DNA of 64,000 nt, from positions 30,452,011-30,516,010 of the forward strand of contig CP092868.1 in the NCBI GenBank assembly GCA_030710605.1, read 5' to 3'. The DNA is from Cordylochernes scorpioides. Its lineage: Eukaryota > Arthropoda > Arachnida > Pseudoscorpiones > Chernetidae. The notes beneath the pieces are model-generated. The model worked only from the letters and a program-made list of their open reading frames with translations, was not told where the DNA came from and did not search any database. Below, piece after piece: positions 28,441 to 37,296 of this stretch. Every line of letters starts with the position of its first letter. The first letter of the stretch is position 1. The translations under genes were made by a program, and so were the position numbers.

Positions 28441-29047
28441 CTAGACGAATGGCCCGGGCAACGCCCGGGTTTTACCCGAGTGCGTATATATTTTAAAAAC
28501 GTTTTAATTCAAATACTATTCGTTACAATTATAAATTGGCGCCATGGATGTCACTCTTGTGAAACGTCCCGTTCCAAACTGTGTGTTTTAAAATGCTTTA
28601 ATTAAAATACTATTCGTTACAATTATAATTTGATTGTATAAAAAACATATTTTCATTTAAGTATTGTACTTTATATAAAAAAGATTAAATAATTGTGCAA
28701 AACGGTATATTACGATATATAAACATCAAAAGAAATAATGAGCCTATCGTTCAAATATAAAATTCGAATAAATATAAATGAGATACTAAAAATTAAATAC
28801 CTATTTAATAATTATCATATTTTATTCTTATATTAAAATATTTATTATTTTATTCTTAACTTTATGAACGGAAAAATGTGTCCAGGGTAGCCTAGTGGTC
28901 ATGGCATCTGCCCGGTAAGCGGAAGGTCGTGGGTTCGATTCCCATCCCTTGACACTTTTTTTATTTTATCCATTCTGACCAAAATCTATCCGTGAACTTC
29001 ACACAGTGAACTTCACACAGACAGAATAAGGCAATTATATAAGTAGA
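28441..29047 (-). mobile_element. Non-autonomous Helitron, 607 bp, carries a tRNA-like gene
   Basis: Minus strand: A|TCTACTTATATAATTGCC at 29047 and, at the other end, TTACCCGGGCG-type hairpin, ATTCGT and CTAG|T (28441-28444). Both ends match 61583-61871. Inside lie a tRNA-Thr-like sequence (28881-28953), AT-rich filler and a short piece of LTR family 2. No Rep/helicase. Confidence 0.85.
28881..28953 (+). tRNA. tRNA-Thr(GGT)-like sequence inside a Helitron
   Basis: 73 nt. Acceptor TCCAGGG/CCCTTGA has one mismatch. TA at 8-9, D arm GCC/GGC, anticodon stem TCTGC/GCGGA, loop CCGGTAA, T arm GTGGG-TTCGATT-CCCAT, discriminator C. The anticodon would be GGT (Thr), but position 33 is C in place of the near-universal T. 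A T-run follows at 28956. A pol III transcript is possible, a working tRNA unlikely. It may be a SINE head or captured pseudogene. Confidence 0.6.
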
Positions 29048-29199
29048 TTTTGATTTTAGACTCCTTGGTAAATTTATATAGGAGAAATTTATTTTCCTCG
29101 AATTTACCCAGACTAATCTGTTTATTAGCTTGATTGTCTCAAGTCTTCCTGTATATAAATTTAATTATTACCATTAAATATAATTAGCTTTAAAAAAAA

Positions 29200-29610
29200 T
29201 CACTTTACGAACTTTTTTTTTAAATAATGTATTGATGAGATAGGGATGTACTACTCAGATGGTTTATTTGGTGCAGTTCTGGGCTCGTGGTCCAGTCCAG
29301 AAAGGTCATGATGTTTGGGGTCTAGCTGGGCCGGTTGTAGGAGGGGTTGGAGCTGTAACTGGACATTTCTAAATCGCCTGGTCAAGATCCAAACAGGACG
29401 AATATTAATTTATTACTGGCACCTTGTATTTAACACATTGCTGTTAAATGGTGTTTTTTTAAATTTATTTCGTCTCAATTTACAGGTGTTACATGCGAGC
29501 ACAGCTCGCGAGTCACCTTATCCTGGCTATTTACACATGGCGAGTTGGTGGAGTAGAGGTGGTCCCCCCGGACCTTGCAGGAGGGCAGCTGTTGGGCGAT
29601 GAGCTCTTAA
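29200..29610. other. Unassigned GC-richer block
   Basis: GC-rich patches (TGGGCCGGTTGTAGGAGGGG, CCCCCCGGACCTTGCAGG) with no intact long frame. It may be a retroelement 5' region or an LTR fossil. I cannot assign it. Confidence 0.3.
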
Positions 29611-29880
29611 CTAAGTGTCAGGGCCGGGTCGTCGGAATCGGGGATTGATATCTCCTTTATTTTGTAGAATATCTTGTATTGTTGGATTATTTGAATTTTG
29701 CATTTGAAGGTATAATTTCTTAACGGAAGTTTGGTACATATCTTCTAGATCGGGTTGGTTCAAGTCCTCCTTCAGTATATTGTTTGATAGGTTGAATGGA
29801 GTTCCTATACTTGTCCGAAGGCAGATTCTCATAAAATGGTGGTCAATGGTCAAATACAATTTATACTCTTCATCTCAGTG
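29611..29880 (-). mobile_element. Jockey-like LINE C-terminal fragment
   Basis: The minus-strand frame reads RTSIGTPFNLSNNILKEDLN, then DMYQTSVKKLYLQMQNSNNP, TIQDILQNKG and RFRRPGPDT-stop. A short helical tail of the TPF..N.I...DL type followed by an RRP end is common in arthropod Jockey-type RT proteins. No zinc motif. 5'-truncated. Confidence 0.55.
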
Positions 29881-29959
29881 ATGCCGTTTCTCTGATAAAA
29901 ATAATTAAATAAAAAATAAACAAAAATTTAAATAATTTTTAATGGTCACTTGTACTACA

Positions 29960-30650
29960 GGTCGACTACTTGTCGAAGTTCGAATACTTTGATATAGTAG
30001 ATCTTCTTATTATAGAAATTTATTTTTTTATCTCATTGTATAGTTTTAAAAGGTCACGGAGACTGAATTCATGGATCAAATTAACAATCTTTGCAAGATT
30101 GGCATATAGGACATGTTTTAAAATTACAAAATATTTTCTCACAATGAGTTTCTTTTTATTTCAAAACGCTAGCTTTCAAAGTGATAATCGCTCTTCAACG
30201 GGCTTAATAAAAACATCGACTATATCCTACAAGAAATATTTACAAAACATACGCGCGCAGCGTGGATATTTACAACTGTATAACGACGCGCGTATGTTTT
30301 TGTAAATATTTCTTGTAAGATATAGTCGATGTTTTATTAAGCCCGTTGAAGAGCGATCATCACTTGAAAGCTAGCGTTTTGAAATAAAAAGAAACTTATT
30401 GTGAGAAAATATTTTGTAATTTTAAAACTTTTTTTCACAATTTTATCATGAATATAGGACATGTCTTGAGTCTTCCATACATTCTAGAAAGTGGTCCGAA
30501 GAGACTTCTCTAGTCTTACAGATGATACTCTGTGGAAAGACACCATCCTGGAAAAGGAGTGGTCTTATATGACCAGTCTTGAGCCTGGAAATATAGGTTG
30601 ATGCCTGTCGGTACATCCCACATTCCAGAATTATTGACATTTAGTACACA
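29960..30650 (-). mobile_element. LINE C-terminal fragment split by a palindromic insert
   Basis: Minus strand 30640-30452 encodes TYISRLKTGHIRPLLFQDG, then HFLECMEDSRHVLY. The frame resumes beyond the insert as ANLAKIVNLIHEFSLRDLLK and stops at YNEIKK. The motif SRLKTGH..P..F..G resembles LINE family E. The insert at 30117-30451 with its 13-bp duplication accounts for the break exactly. Confidence 0.7.
30117..30451. mobile_element. 335-bp palindromic Penelope-like insert
   Basis: Flanked by ATATAGGACATGT at 30104-30116 and 30452-30464. Arms of about 140 bp run from GTTTTAAAATTACAAAATAT to its complement, around a 30-bp centre. They contain CCCGUUGAAGAGCG and CUUGAAAGCUAGCG, remnants of a hammerhead stem II/GAAA/AGCU order. 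It lies inside the LINE fragment 29960-30650. Confidence 0.85.
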
Positions 30651-31390
30651 TACAAAGCTTTATTAAGACCACCGGTCTTATACAGATTCACCACAGTAAA
30701 AAAAGGATCAGATTGTCTTTTGTTTAATATTGCTATCGAAAAAGACATTTAAAGAAAAACAATCAAGACCTGAAATATTTTTAAATTCTTCTAATACTTC
30801 GAAAAAATTCAACAAGATCGTCTAAAAGTGCATGAAATTACTGCAAATTGGAAAATTTCAAATATTACTATGCTACTTACACGAAGATCAATTACCTATT
30901 CAATTACATAGGAAGAAAGGAAGAATAGATAGAGCTCCTATACTCCAGGCAACACAGCACCCAACAACAGCCTCCAGGTCCGACATATGTCCAGTGGCCA
31001 CACATTCCTTCGTCCATACTTGAAATTTAGTACACACACACACGCAAAGCTTTATTAAGACCACCGCTCTTATACAAATTCACCATAGGAAGAAAGGAAG
31101 CATAGATGGAGCTCCTATACTCCAGGCAGCACAGAACCCAACAACAGCCTCCAGGTCCGACGTATGTCCAGTGGCCACACATTCCTTCATACATACTTGG
31201 CATTTAGTACATACACACACACGCAAAGCTTTATTAAAACCACCGGTCTTATACAGATTCACCACAGGAAGAAAGGAATCATAGATGGAGCTCCTATACT
31301 CCAGGCAGCACAGAACCCAACAACAGCTTCCAGGTCCGACACATGTCCAGTGGCCATACGTTCCTTCATACATACTTGACATTTAGTACA
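30650..31390 (-). repeat. Array of three LINE family D 3' ends (about 180 bp each)
   Basis: Minus strand tails TAAGACC-GGT-GGTCTT-AATAAAGC with (TG)n start near 30652, 31045 and 31224. Each unit is bounded by ATTTAGTAC, which could be repeated target duplications or a unit junction. Units 2 and 3 are about 95% alike. Unit 1 is interrupted near 30703-30910 by unrelated AT-rich DNA. Confidence 0.8.
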
Positions 31391-31499
31391 AGTAGATAAA
31401 TGTTTTTCTTGGGTGTTAAAGAAGATATTTTTTTTATGTGATCTGTCTTTAGAGAAGTAAGATGTGGATAAAGTTCCTTCTGTTTAGATTGGTAATGAT

Positions 31500-31795
31500 G
31501 GTCGGTGGAAGGATGGTCTAAACCGTTGGTTTTCGATCGCTACGACCCGGGATCGAATCCTGCATTGGGCACTTTTTTTTTCTAATAAAAAAAAAATGTA
31601 CAAATGGCCCCCGATTCTTGCAAAAATCCAACCCTACCAGCGAGTGAAAGTAATCAAATGGGACCCTGGAACATTTGTAAGTGCAAAGTCGAACTGCTTT
31701 TCACATGTGTAGATATGTGGTGTACTTACACTAAAAGCAGTTGCTAACTACCCACCATGATTATTGTGACCTGTACCACGTTTACTTGAGATGAA
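31500..31795 (+). mobile_element. SINE-like family F (best copy)
   Basis: GGTCTAAACCGTTGGTTTTC, GATCGCTACGACCCGGGATC, GAATCCTGCATTGGGCAC, T-run and TAATAAAAAAAA, then a 200-bp body ending ACTAAAAGCAGTTGCTAAC. The T-arm-like CGGGATCGAATCCTG marks a probable tRNA-derived head. Confidence 0.55.
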
Positions 31796-31831
31796 TTAAA
31801 ATATAAATAATTTACTGCTGTATATTTGTTA

Positions 31832-32009
31832 CTAGCCGAATGACCCGGGCAACGCCCGTGTTTTACCCGACTGTAGATGTTACAACGGCGATCCTTAGGT
31901 CGCTGGTTCAAATCCGGCTCGAGGGAGCCGGCGAGCACGTGACCTCCCTGTGCGCGCGCATCCGTGACAGAGGCCGATGATGAAAGACGGTCGTGACTAT
32001 ATATAGGGA
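31832..32009 (-). mobile_element. Short Helitron, 178 bp, with tRNA-Tyr half
   Basis: Minus strand: A|TCCCTATATATAGTCACG at 32009 and, at the other end, hairpin CGGGCGTTGCCCGGG, TCATTCGG and CTAG|T (31832-31835). Same subfamily as 505-682. Both ends are clear here, so this copy defines the element. Confidence 0.87.
31868..31926 (+). pseudogene. tRNA-Tyr(GTA) 3' half with 13-nt intron, in a Helitron
   Basis: CGACTGTAGA, 13-nt intron (31878-31890), ATCCTTAGGTC, T arm GCTGG-TTCAAAT-CCGGC, TCGAGGG, A. The intron differs from the sister copy at 588-646 by one base. The 5' half is missing. Confidence 0.82.
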
Positions 32010-32279
32010 TAATGTTTTATTTAGTAGATTCTATTTAGATTAATTCTATTTAGATAGATTACCACGTTATTGCCACTTATTTAATTAAAAAAATAAAAAA
32101 TAATTATATCTGACAGGCAGTTATACGCTTCAGGAACCTGGGTTATAAAAATATCTCTCTAATAATTATATATATAAAGTATTACACACATGGGCGCTCA
32201 AAACTTATGGAAGTTTCATATTTTTATGTCTTTGGTCGTATGTTCTTTTTTTAAGGAGACAGAAGCATTTTTTTTGAAA

Positions 32280-32425
32280 ATAGAGCAATCCATAAATAAA
32301 TATTTTATTAAAAAGGTATATATTGGATCAAAATATCATTTATTTTACCAATATTTCAGTTGGCTGAACGTCAACCTTTATCAAGGTATTATAACATTTT
32401 TAAAGTGTGTCAACAACAAACTCAA
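32280..32425 (-). mobile_element. Penelope-like arm fragment
   Basis: It matches 13159-13262, with GTTGGCTGAACGTCAACC replacing the perfect stem, and both are followed by GTGTGTCAACAACAAACTCA. AGAGCAATCCATAAATAAA at the left recurs inverted at 45950-45970. Confidence 0.5.
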
Positions 32426-32429
32426 CCTT

Positions 32430-32875
32430 TTGTTCACAATTGGTTATCTCGTGTGTCTTCAATAAAGGTCACCGTATATCAAATATCTTTCAGAGTTATT
32501 GTCTGAATCCCGATATACATGCTGAAAGGTACAACTTTCTTAAGTTTTGTCTATGAGTGTATATAGTGTGTCTTCAATAAAGGTCACCGTATATCAAATA
32601 TCTTTCAGAGTTATTGTCTGAATCTTGATATACACGCTAAAAGGTACAACTTCCTTAAGTTTTGTCTATGAGTGTATATAGTGCGTCTTCAATAAAGGTC
32701 ACTGTAATATCTTTCAGAGTTATTGTCTGAATCCCGATATACAAGCTAAAAGGTACAACTTCCTTAAGTTTTGTCTATGAGTGTATATAGTGTGTCTTCA
32801 ATAAAGGTCACTGTAATATCTTTCAGAGTTATTGTCTCAATCTTGATATACATGATAAATTAAATTTTGTCAATA
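32430..32875 (-). repeat. 118-bp monomer array, about 4 units
   Basis: Same monomer as 56400-57190, inverted. The outer unit carries the terminal block TTGTTCACAATTGGTTATC. One variant has an extra ATATCAAAT in the GTCAC.GTAATATC region. Confidence 0.85.
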
Positions 32876-33089
32876 AGTGTATATAATATAAATAAAAATA
32901 AAATATTTTTTGTATTTTTGTGTGTTTTAGGCATATTTTTATGAGATTTTGTGTATAAAATATTAGTATAGTTTGACCTACACAGAATTTCATTTTAAAA
33001 GAATAAATAAACTTGTCACAATTCTCCTGTGATTGATATAAATTGCGTTTTTTATATACTTTTGAAATTCTTATAAAATCTTGAATCAA

Positions 33090-33615
33090 AATTCACTCAT
33101 TGACAAAAATTAAGGAAGTTGTACCTTTTACCATGTATTGATTCAGACAATAACTCTGAAAGATATTGCAGTGACATTTATTATGACACACGAGATAACC
33201 AATATACACTCATGGACAAAACTTAAGGAAGTTGTACCTTTTACCATGTATACCTGGGTTCAGACAATAACTCTGAAAGATATTACAGTGACCTTTATTA
33301 TGACACACGAGATAGCCAGTATACACTCATGGAAAAAAAAAACTTAAGGAAGTTGTACCTTTTAGCATGTATATCTGGGTTCAGACAATAACTCTGAAAG
33401 ATATTACAGTGACCTTTATTAAAACACACGAGATAACCAATATACACTCATGAACAAAACTTAAGGCAGTTGTACGTTTTATCATGTATATCGGGATTCA
33501 GACAATAACTCTGAAAGATATTTGATACACAATTGACCTTTATTGTAGACACACGAGATAACCAAGCGTGAACAAAATTGCCTCCGTCTCCATCAAAAAA
33601 AAAAAGAATAAAAAT
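33090..33615 (+). repeat. 118-bp monomer array, 4-5 units, ending in an A-run
   Basis: Units of ACACTCATGGACAAAACTTA, AGGAAGTTGTACCTTTTACC, GACAATAACTCTGAAAGATA. The last unit passes into GAACAAAATTGCCTCCGTC and an A-run. Direction is opposite to the array at 32430, with unassigned DNA between. Confidence 0.85.
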
Positions 33616-34158
33616 AATAATAGATAAAATATTTTCCACAAAGAATCTATTATAAAATTCACCTTAAAAAAAATTAAGTATACAATAAATTCTTAACACA
33701 CTATATTAAAAAATCAAATATAAAATTATATATATTAATAGCATTGTTTAACATTTTTCATCTTTGAAATGCCATTTTACTTTTGTACAATTTAGACGGC
33801 CATTTTATCAATTTGTAATATATTAATAAGGGACAATTTGGATTATAATTATTGATGGAAGAGAGATATCAAGTTGTCTGGGACTGCCACATAATGGCAG
33901 ATTGCTGCTGGAATCTGTCCCGCGACCTGCTGGAATACATTTATAAGAGAAAATCAAAAAGGTTGAAATTCATGAAGGATTGACTGTAGAATTTTACTTT
34001 TTTTCTGTATAGATTCTGTTTTCTTATACTACAGTAAATAAAGTACCTTTTGGTATGACGTTCTCAGTTTTTATTTGCGTTCAATGTCATTTTCGTACCG
34101 CTTATATGGATTGATGTACCACATTGTGGCCTAAATATGTATATGTTATATCTCTAAA
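33616..34158. other. Unassigned, AT-rich with a single-copy-looking patch
   Basis: 33840-33970 (GTCTGGGACTGCCACATAAT, TCTGTCCCGCGACCTGCTGG) looks unique and GC-richer but has no long frame or RNA fold I can support. Confidence 0.35.
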
Positions 34159-34172
34159 AATTGATGAGATAC

Positions 34173-36228
34173 AACAACAACAACAACAAAAAAGCCTTTA
34201 TTTAGGGTCACTGACCCTATACAGGATTCACCAGAGGTATGCATAAGAACAAAGCAGTGAGACAACGGAAATAGCGATATATAGAGTAAAAAGAGAAAGA
34301 AAAAAAAAAAAAAACAAGAAGAAAAAAAAAAAACAAGAAAAAACAAGAAAAGGAAAAAAAAATAATAATAAGAAAGAGGGAAGCAAGAAATCAACACAAA
34401 AAGAGTAGCAGTAAGAAAGTGAGGAGTGAGTATCACTTGGCCTTCTTCTGAGATATGGACTTGTGGAAACCATAAAACGCCGTAGCAATATACTTATTCT
34501 GGGTCATATTGTCAATTATTGATGGAAGTGAAGCACAGAGTTGCCCAGTTTTGAGCATAAGGGTTCTTCTTTCTTCTTTCAGAGCAGAGCAATCAAAAAT
34601 ATAGTGAGTGATTTCATTTTGTAGTTTTGAATTACAGAAGGTACAAGTCGGGTCCTCACCGCAGAGCATCTTGGTGTGGTTTTCTCTAAAAAAACTTGAA
34701 AGTATTCTAACTTGTGCGAGTAGTCTTACAACCGGGAAAGGAAAATCCCCTAAAAGGTATCCCTCCGTCATGAAAGATATGTGAATGTCTTTGTAGTGAG
34801 AGTATAGCTTAGATTTATCCATTCTTGTAAGGTCGTTTTGTATAGATTGGTCTGCCGCTGTTTTTAAGAGCCCTGTAATCGCGCTCCTCAGCGTTTCAGG
34901 GTCATCACAGGAAACAAGTGCAGGGGATCCATTATCGTTAAGCAGATTAGTGAGCTTTTTAATGAAACCGATGGGTGTGCCCGAAGCATTAGAGAGTTCC
35001 CGTGTTCTATTAAAACATATACGTGGCAATCTGTCACTGCTCATATTCAACACCCGCAGCCAATACTTCAGGGTTAATTTTAAGGCTGTTACACTCAATG
35101 AGATACGACCGGTTTCTAATCTGATTAGGTAACCTGGAGTGTATCTGGGCAGATTCAGGAACCTACGGATAAATATGTCTTGTATATTGTCCAGTAAGTC
35201 TTTATGCTCTGTTGCCCATAATGGAGCGGCATACATCAGGACAGCTCTCACTATTGTATCAAAGAGTTTGGTTGATAAATTTATTGACTTTGCTTTTGAT
35301 TTTATTAATATTGGGTGTGTGGCGTTAATTGCTGTAAGTGCTTTTCCTTTAAAGTAATTTGCCTGGTGAGTAGTTGTTATTGTTGGTGTCAGAGGAAATC
35401 CCAAGTATGTATATCTTGAAGTTATTGCTATGGGTTTATCATTCCAGAACCATCTATCCTTATTTGAGGGTTTACCTCCATTACGGAACACCATAATCTT
35501 TGACTTGGACTCATTTAGTGTCATTAAGTTCTCATCGAGATATTCTTTCAGTATTTTGATCTTCTTTTGGAGGTTTATCCTGGACTCACCTATAATTGCT
35601 ATGTCGTCGGCGTACAGCAATAAATGGATATCTCCAAATTCTGGCAAATTTACACTCGGCAGGTCTGAGTTATTATAAATTTCGATTAAGTCCGTGATAA
35701 ATAATATAAATAGCAGTGGGGAAAGTGGTTCTCCCTGGAGGACTCCCGAGTTTATCTTAATACTTTCCGTAAATGATCCCTTCCATCTGATAGCTATAGT
35801 TGCTTGTTCGTAGTAACTTTTGATCGTACTTATGAATTGGTAACTTATGCCTAGGTTGTAAAGTTTTTTCCAAAGTAGTGAGTGGGGTACAGTATCAAAT
35901 GCCTTCCTTAGATCGACAAAAAAGACATATAGTTTTCCCCTCTTTTTTCTTAATGATAGTTGGATTAAAGTAGTTAGTGTAAATATGTGGTCAATACATG
36001 ATCTTTCTTTTCTAAATCCCGCTTGGTTTTCGGGTATAACCCTTCTTCCTTCGACCCATTCCTCCAGTCGTGATCTTAGGATTGATGTGAAAAGCTTTGA
36101 TACATTGCTAATCAGTGCAATACCTCGGTAGTTGGAGGGGCTGTTCTTATAACCATTTTTAAAGATTGGGTGTATAGTGGAATTAGTCCAAATTGCTGGG
36201 TATTTTCCAGTCGTCATAACACTATTGT
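34173..36228 (-). mobile_element. Young 5'-truncated LINE, 2,056 bp, with 14-bp duplication
   Basis: Flanked by AATTGATGAGATAC at 34159-34172 and 36229-36242. On the minus strand it holds 598 codons of ORF2 without a stop, a 260-bp 3' UTR, the hairpin GGGTC-AGT-GACCC, AAATAAAGGC and a (TTG)n tail. An unbroken frame and perfect duplication mean a recent insertion. The ORF1 and endonuclease parts are missing through 5' truncation. The copy at 351-440 is the same family. Confidence 0.95.
34433..36228 (-). CDS. Non-LTR retrotransposon reverse transcriptase (ORF2, N-terminally truncated)
   Basis: The protein makes cDNA from the LINE RNA at a nicked chromosomal target. The open frame starts at an ATG at 36274, but its first 16 residues come from the target DNA, so the LINE part starts about residue 17 (NSVMTTGKYPAIW). 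RT blocks follow: NYRGIALISNVSKL (48-61), FVDLRKAFD (119-127), PLSPLLF (183-189), the catalytic YADD (221-224) and MTLNESKSKI (251-260). Near the end is CX2C-X9-H-X4-C (C544, C547, H557, C562). Length is 613 aa, against about 900-1000 for a full ORF2 with endonuclease. The clade is uncertain (Jockey/CR1/I group). It cannot transpose alone without the endonuclease and promoter. Confidence 0.95.
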
Positions 36229-36364
36229 AATTGATGAGATACATAAAAACTAACATGATATTGGTGATCAGCACCTCAAATTAAGTCAGAAACTGATTAG
36301 TTATCAAAAACATCTTTTTCAGTGTAGATCATTGTTATGAATATTAAGCACTTTTGTTGGATTT

Positions 36365-36545
36365 AGCTTATTATCAACAACAACAACAAAAAGCTTTATT
36401 GAGACATTTTAGTTTTATACGGATTCTCCAAGCACGGAAATGTAGGGTACATACAAGAATAACAGTAATAACAACAACAAAAGTCCCTGTTATGACCCTT
36501 TGGTCTTATACAGCTTCTCCAAGTAGAAAAGGGTATATACAATAG
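36365..36545 (-). mobile_element. Two LINE 3' tails in a row
   Basis: Minus strand: the first ends ACTAAAATGTCTCAATAAAG with (TTG) at 36370, the second ends AAGACC-AAAG-GGTC and ACTTTTGTTGTTG near 36471. Both keep GAGAATCCGTAT or GAGAAGCTGTAT upstream of the hairpin. The hairpin of the first is decayed. Confidence 0.6.
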
Positions 36546-36617
36546 TTCCAAAATCAGCAATGTTATTTACAATGTGTCAAGTGGGAGAGAAAGGGCTTTC
36601 TGGGAAAGCTATACATA

Positions 36618-36690
36618 AACCAACGACCGAAGACAACACAGTTTATTGGCATCTTGTAAAAATATAGGTAAAAGTGCACATTTGGTCTTA
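36618..36690 (-). mobile_element. LINE family G tail fragment
   Basis: Minus strand ACAAGATGCCAATAAACTGT then GTTGTCTTC, with GTGCACTTTTACC upstream, as in the LINE-G tails at 12294 and 24437. One hairpin arm has decayed. Confidence 0.45.
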
Positions 36691-37290
36691 TTACCTTGTG
36701 TTTGTAATTTTGTGTTAAAAGCACTGAATTGTACATGCTTTACTTGTAAATTGTTGTTTACTTTTCAATATGTAAATAGATTCCTGTCCTTTACCCTTCG
36801 AAGAATTTTAAATGACTATACATAAAGGGAACCTATGAAAGAAAGCGGTTATTGGTATTCCTCTTAACAACATGTGAACAGGCTCTTTATATTTTCTTTA
36901 AGACGCTATAAATGATAAAAAAAAACTTTCCGTTCGCCCACTCTGCATTATTTTAAAAACAAAACTTTTAAAGCATTGGTGAATAGTTCTGAAACAAGGA
37001 GCGTTGCATAAATATCGTGAAATGCCTTTAAAAGTCTAGTATACCTTGAAAAAAAAAAAAAAAAGAAGAAGAAATCATCAAAATATAAAAAGGGTAATTT
37101 TAAGAATGATCGGTTAGCCTCTCCGTCTAGTGTCCTTCCGCTGATGAGCGACTTGTTGAATAATTCCAGGACGTAAACAAGACGGAGGTCGCGCCACGAG
37201 GTCATCGGGGCAAGCTTTTGTCGCGCAGGCACAAAGGGGCCGGAAACGGAAGTCGCCCCATTTTCTTGGGGGGAACAGGTGCTGGCAGGA
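36691..37290. other. Unassigned; GC-richer patch 37105-37260
   Basis: 37105-37260 has CTCCGTCTAGTGTCCTTCCG and GGAGGTCGCGCCACGAGGTC and looks single-copy. A minus-strand frame (MPARQKLAPMTSWRDLRLVY) shows no domain. It could be a promoter or an unrecognised exon. Confidence 0.25.
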
Positions 37291-37296
37291 TATGTG

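Noticed and set aside
33090-33615. Tc1/mariner terminal repeats (ACACTCATGGACAAA)
   Set aside because: The words look like a transposon end and sit next to TA, but no inverted partner at a consistent distance was found, only direct monomers.
34146-34488. Phe-rich membrane proteins on the minus strand
   Set aside because: They are translations of the A-rich part of the LINE 3' UTR.
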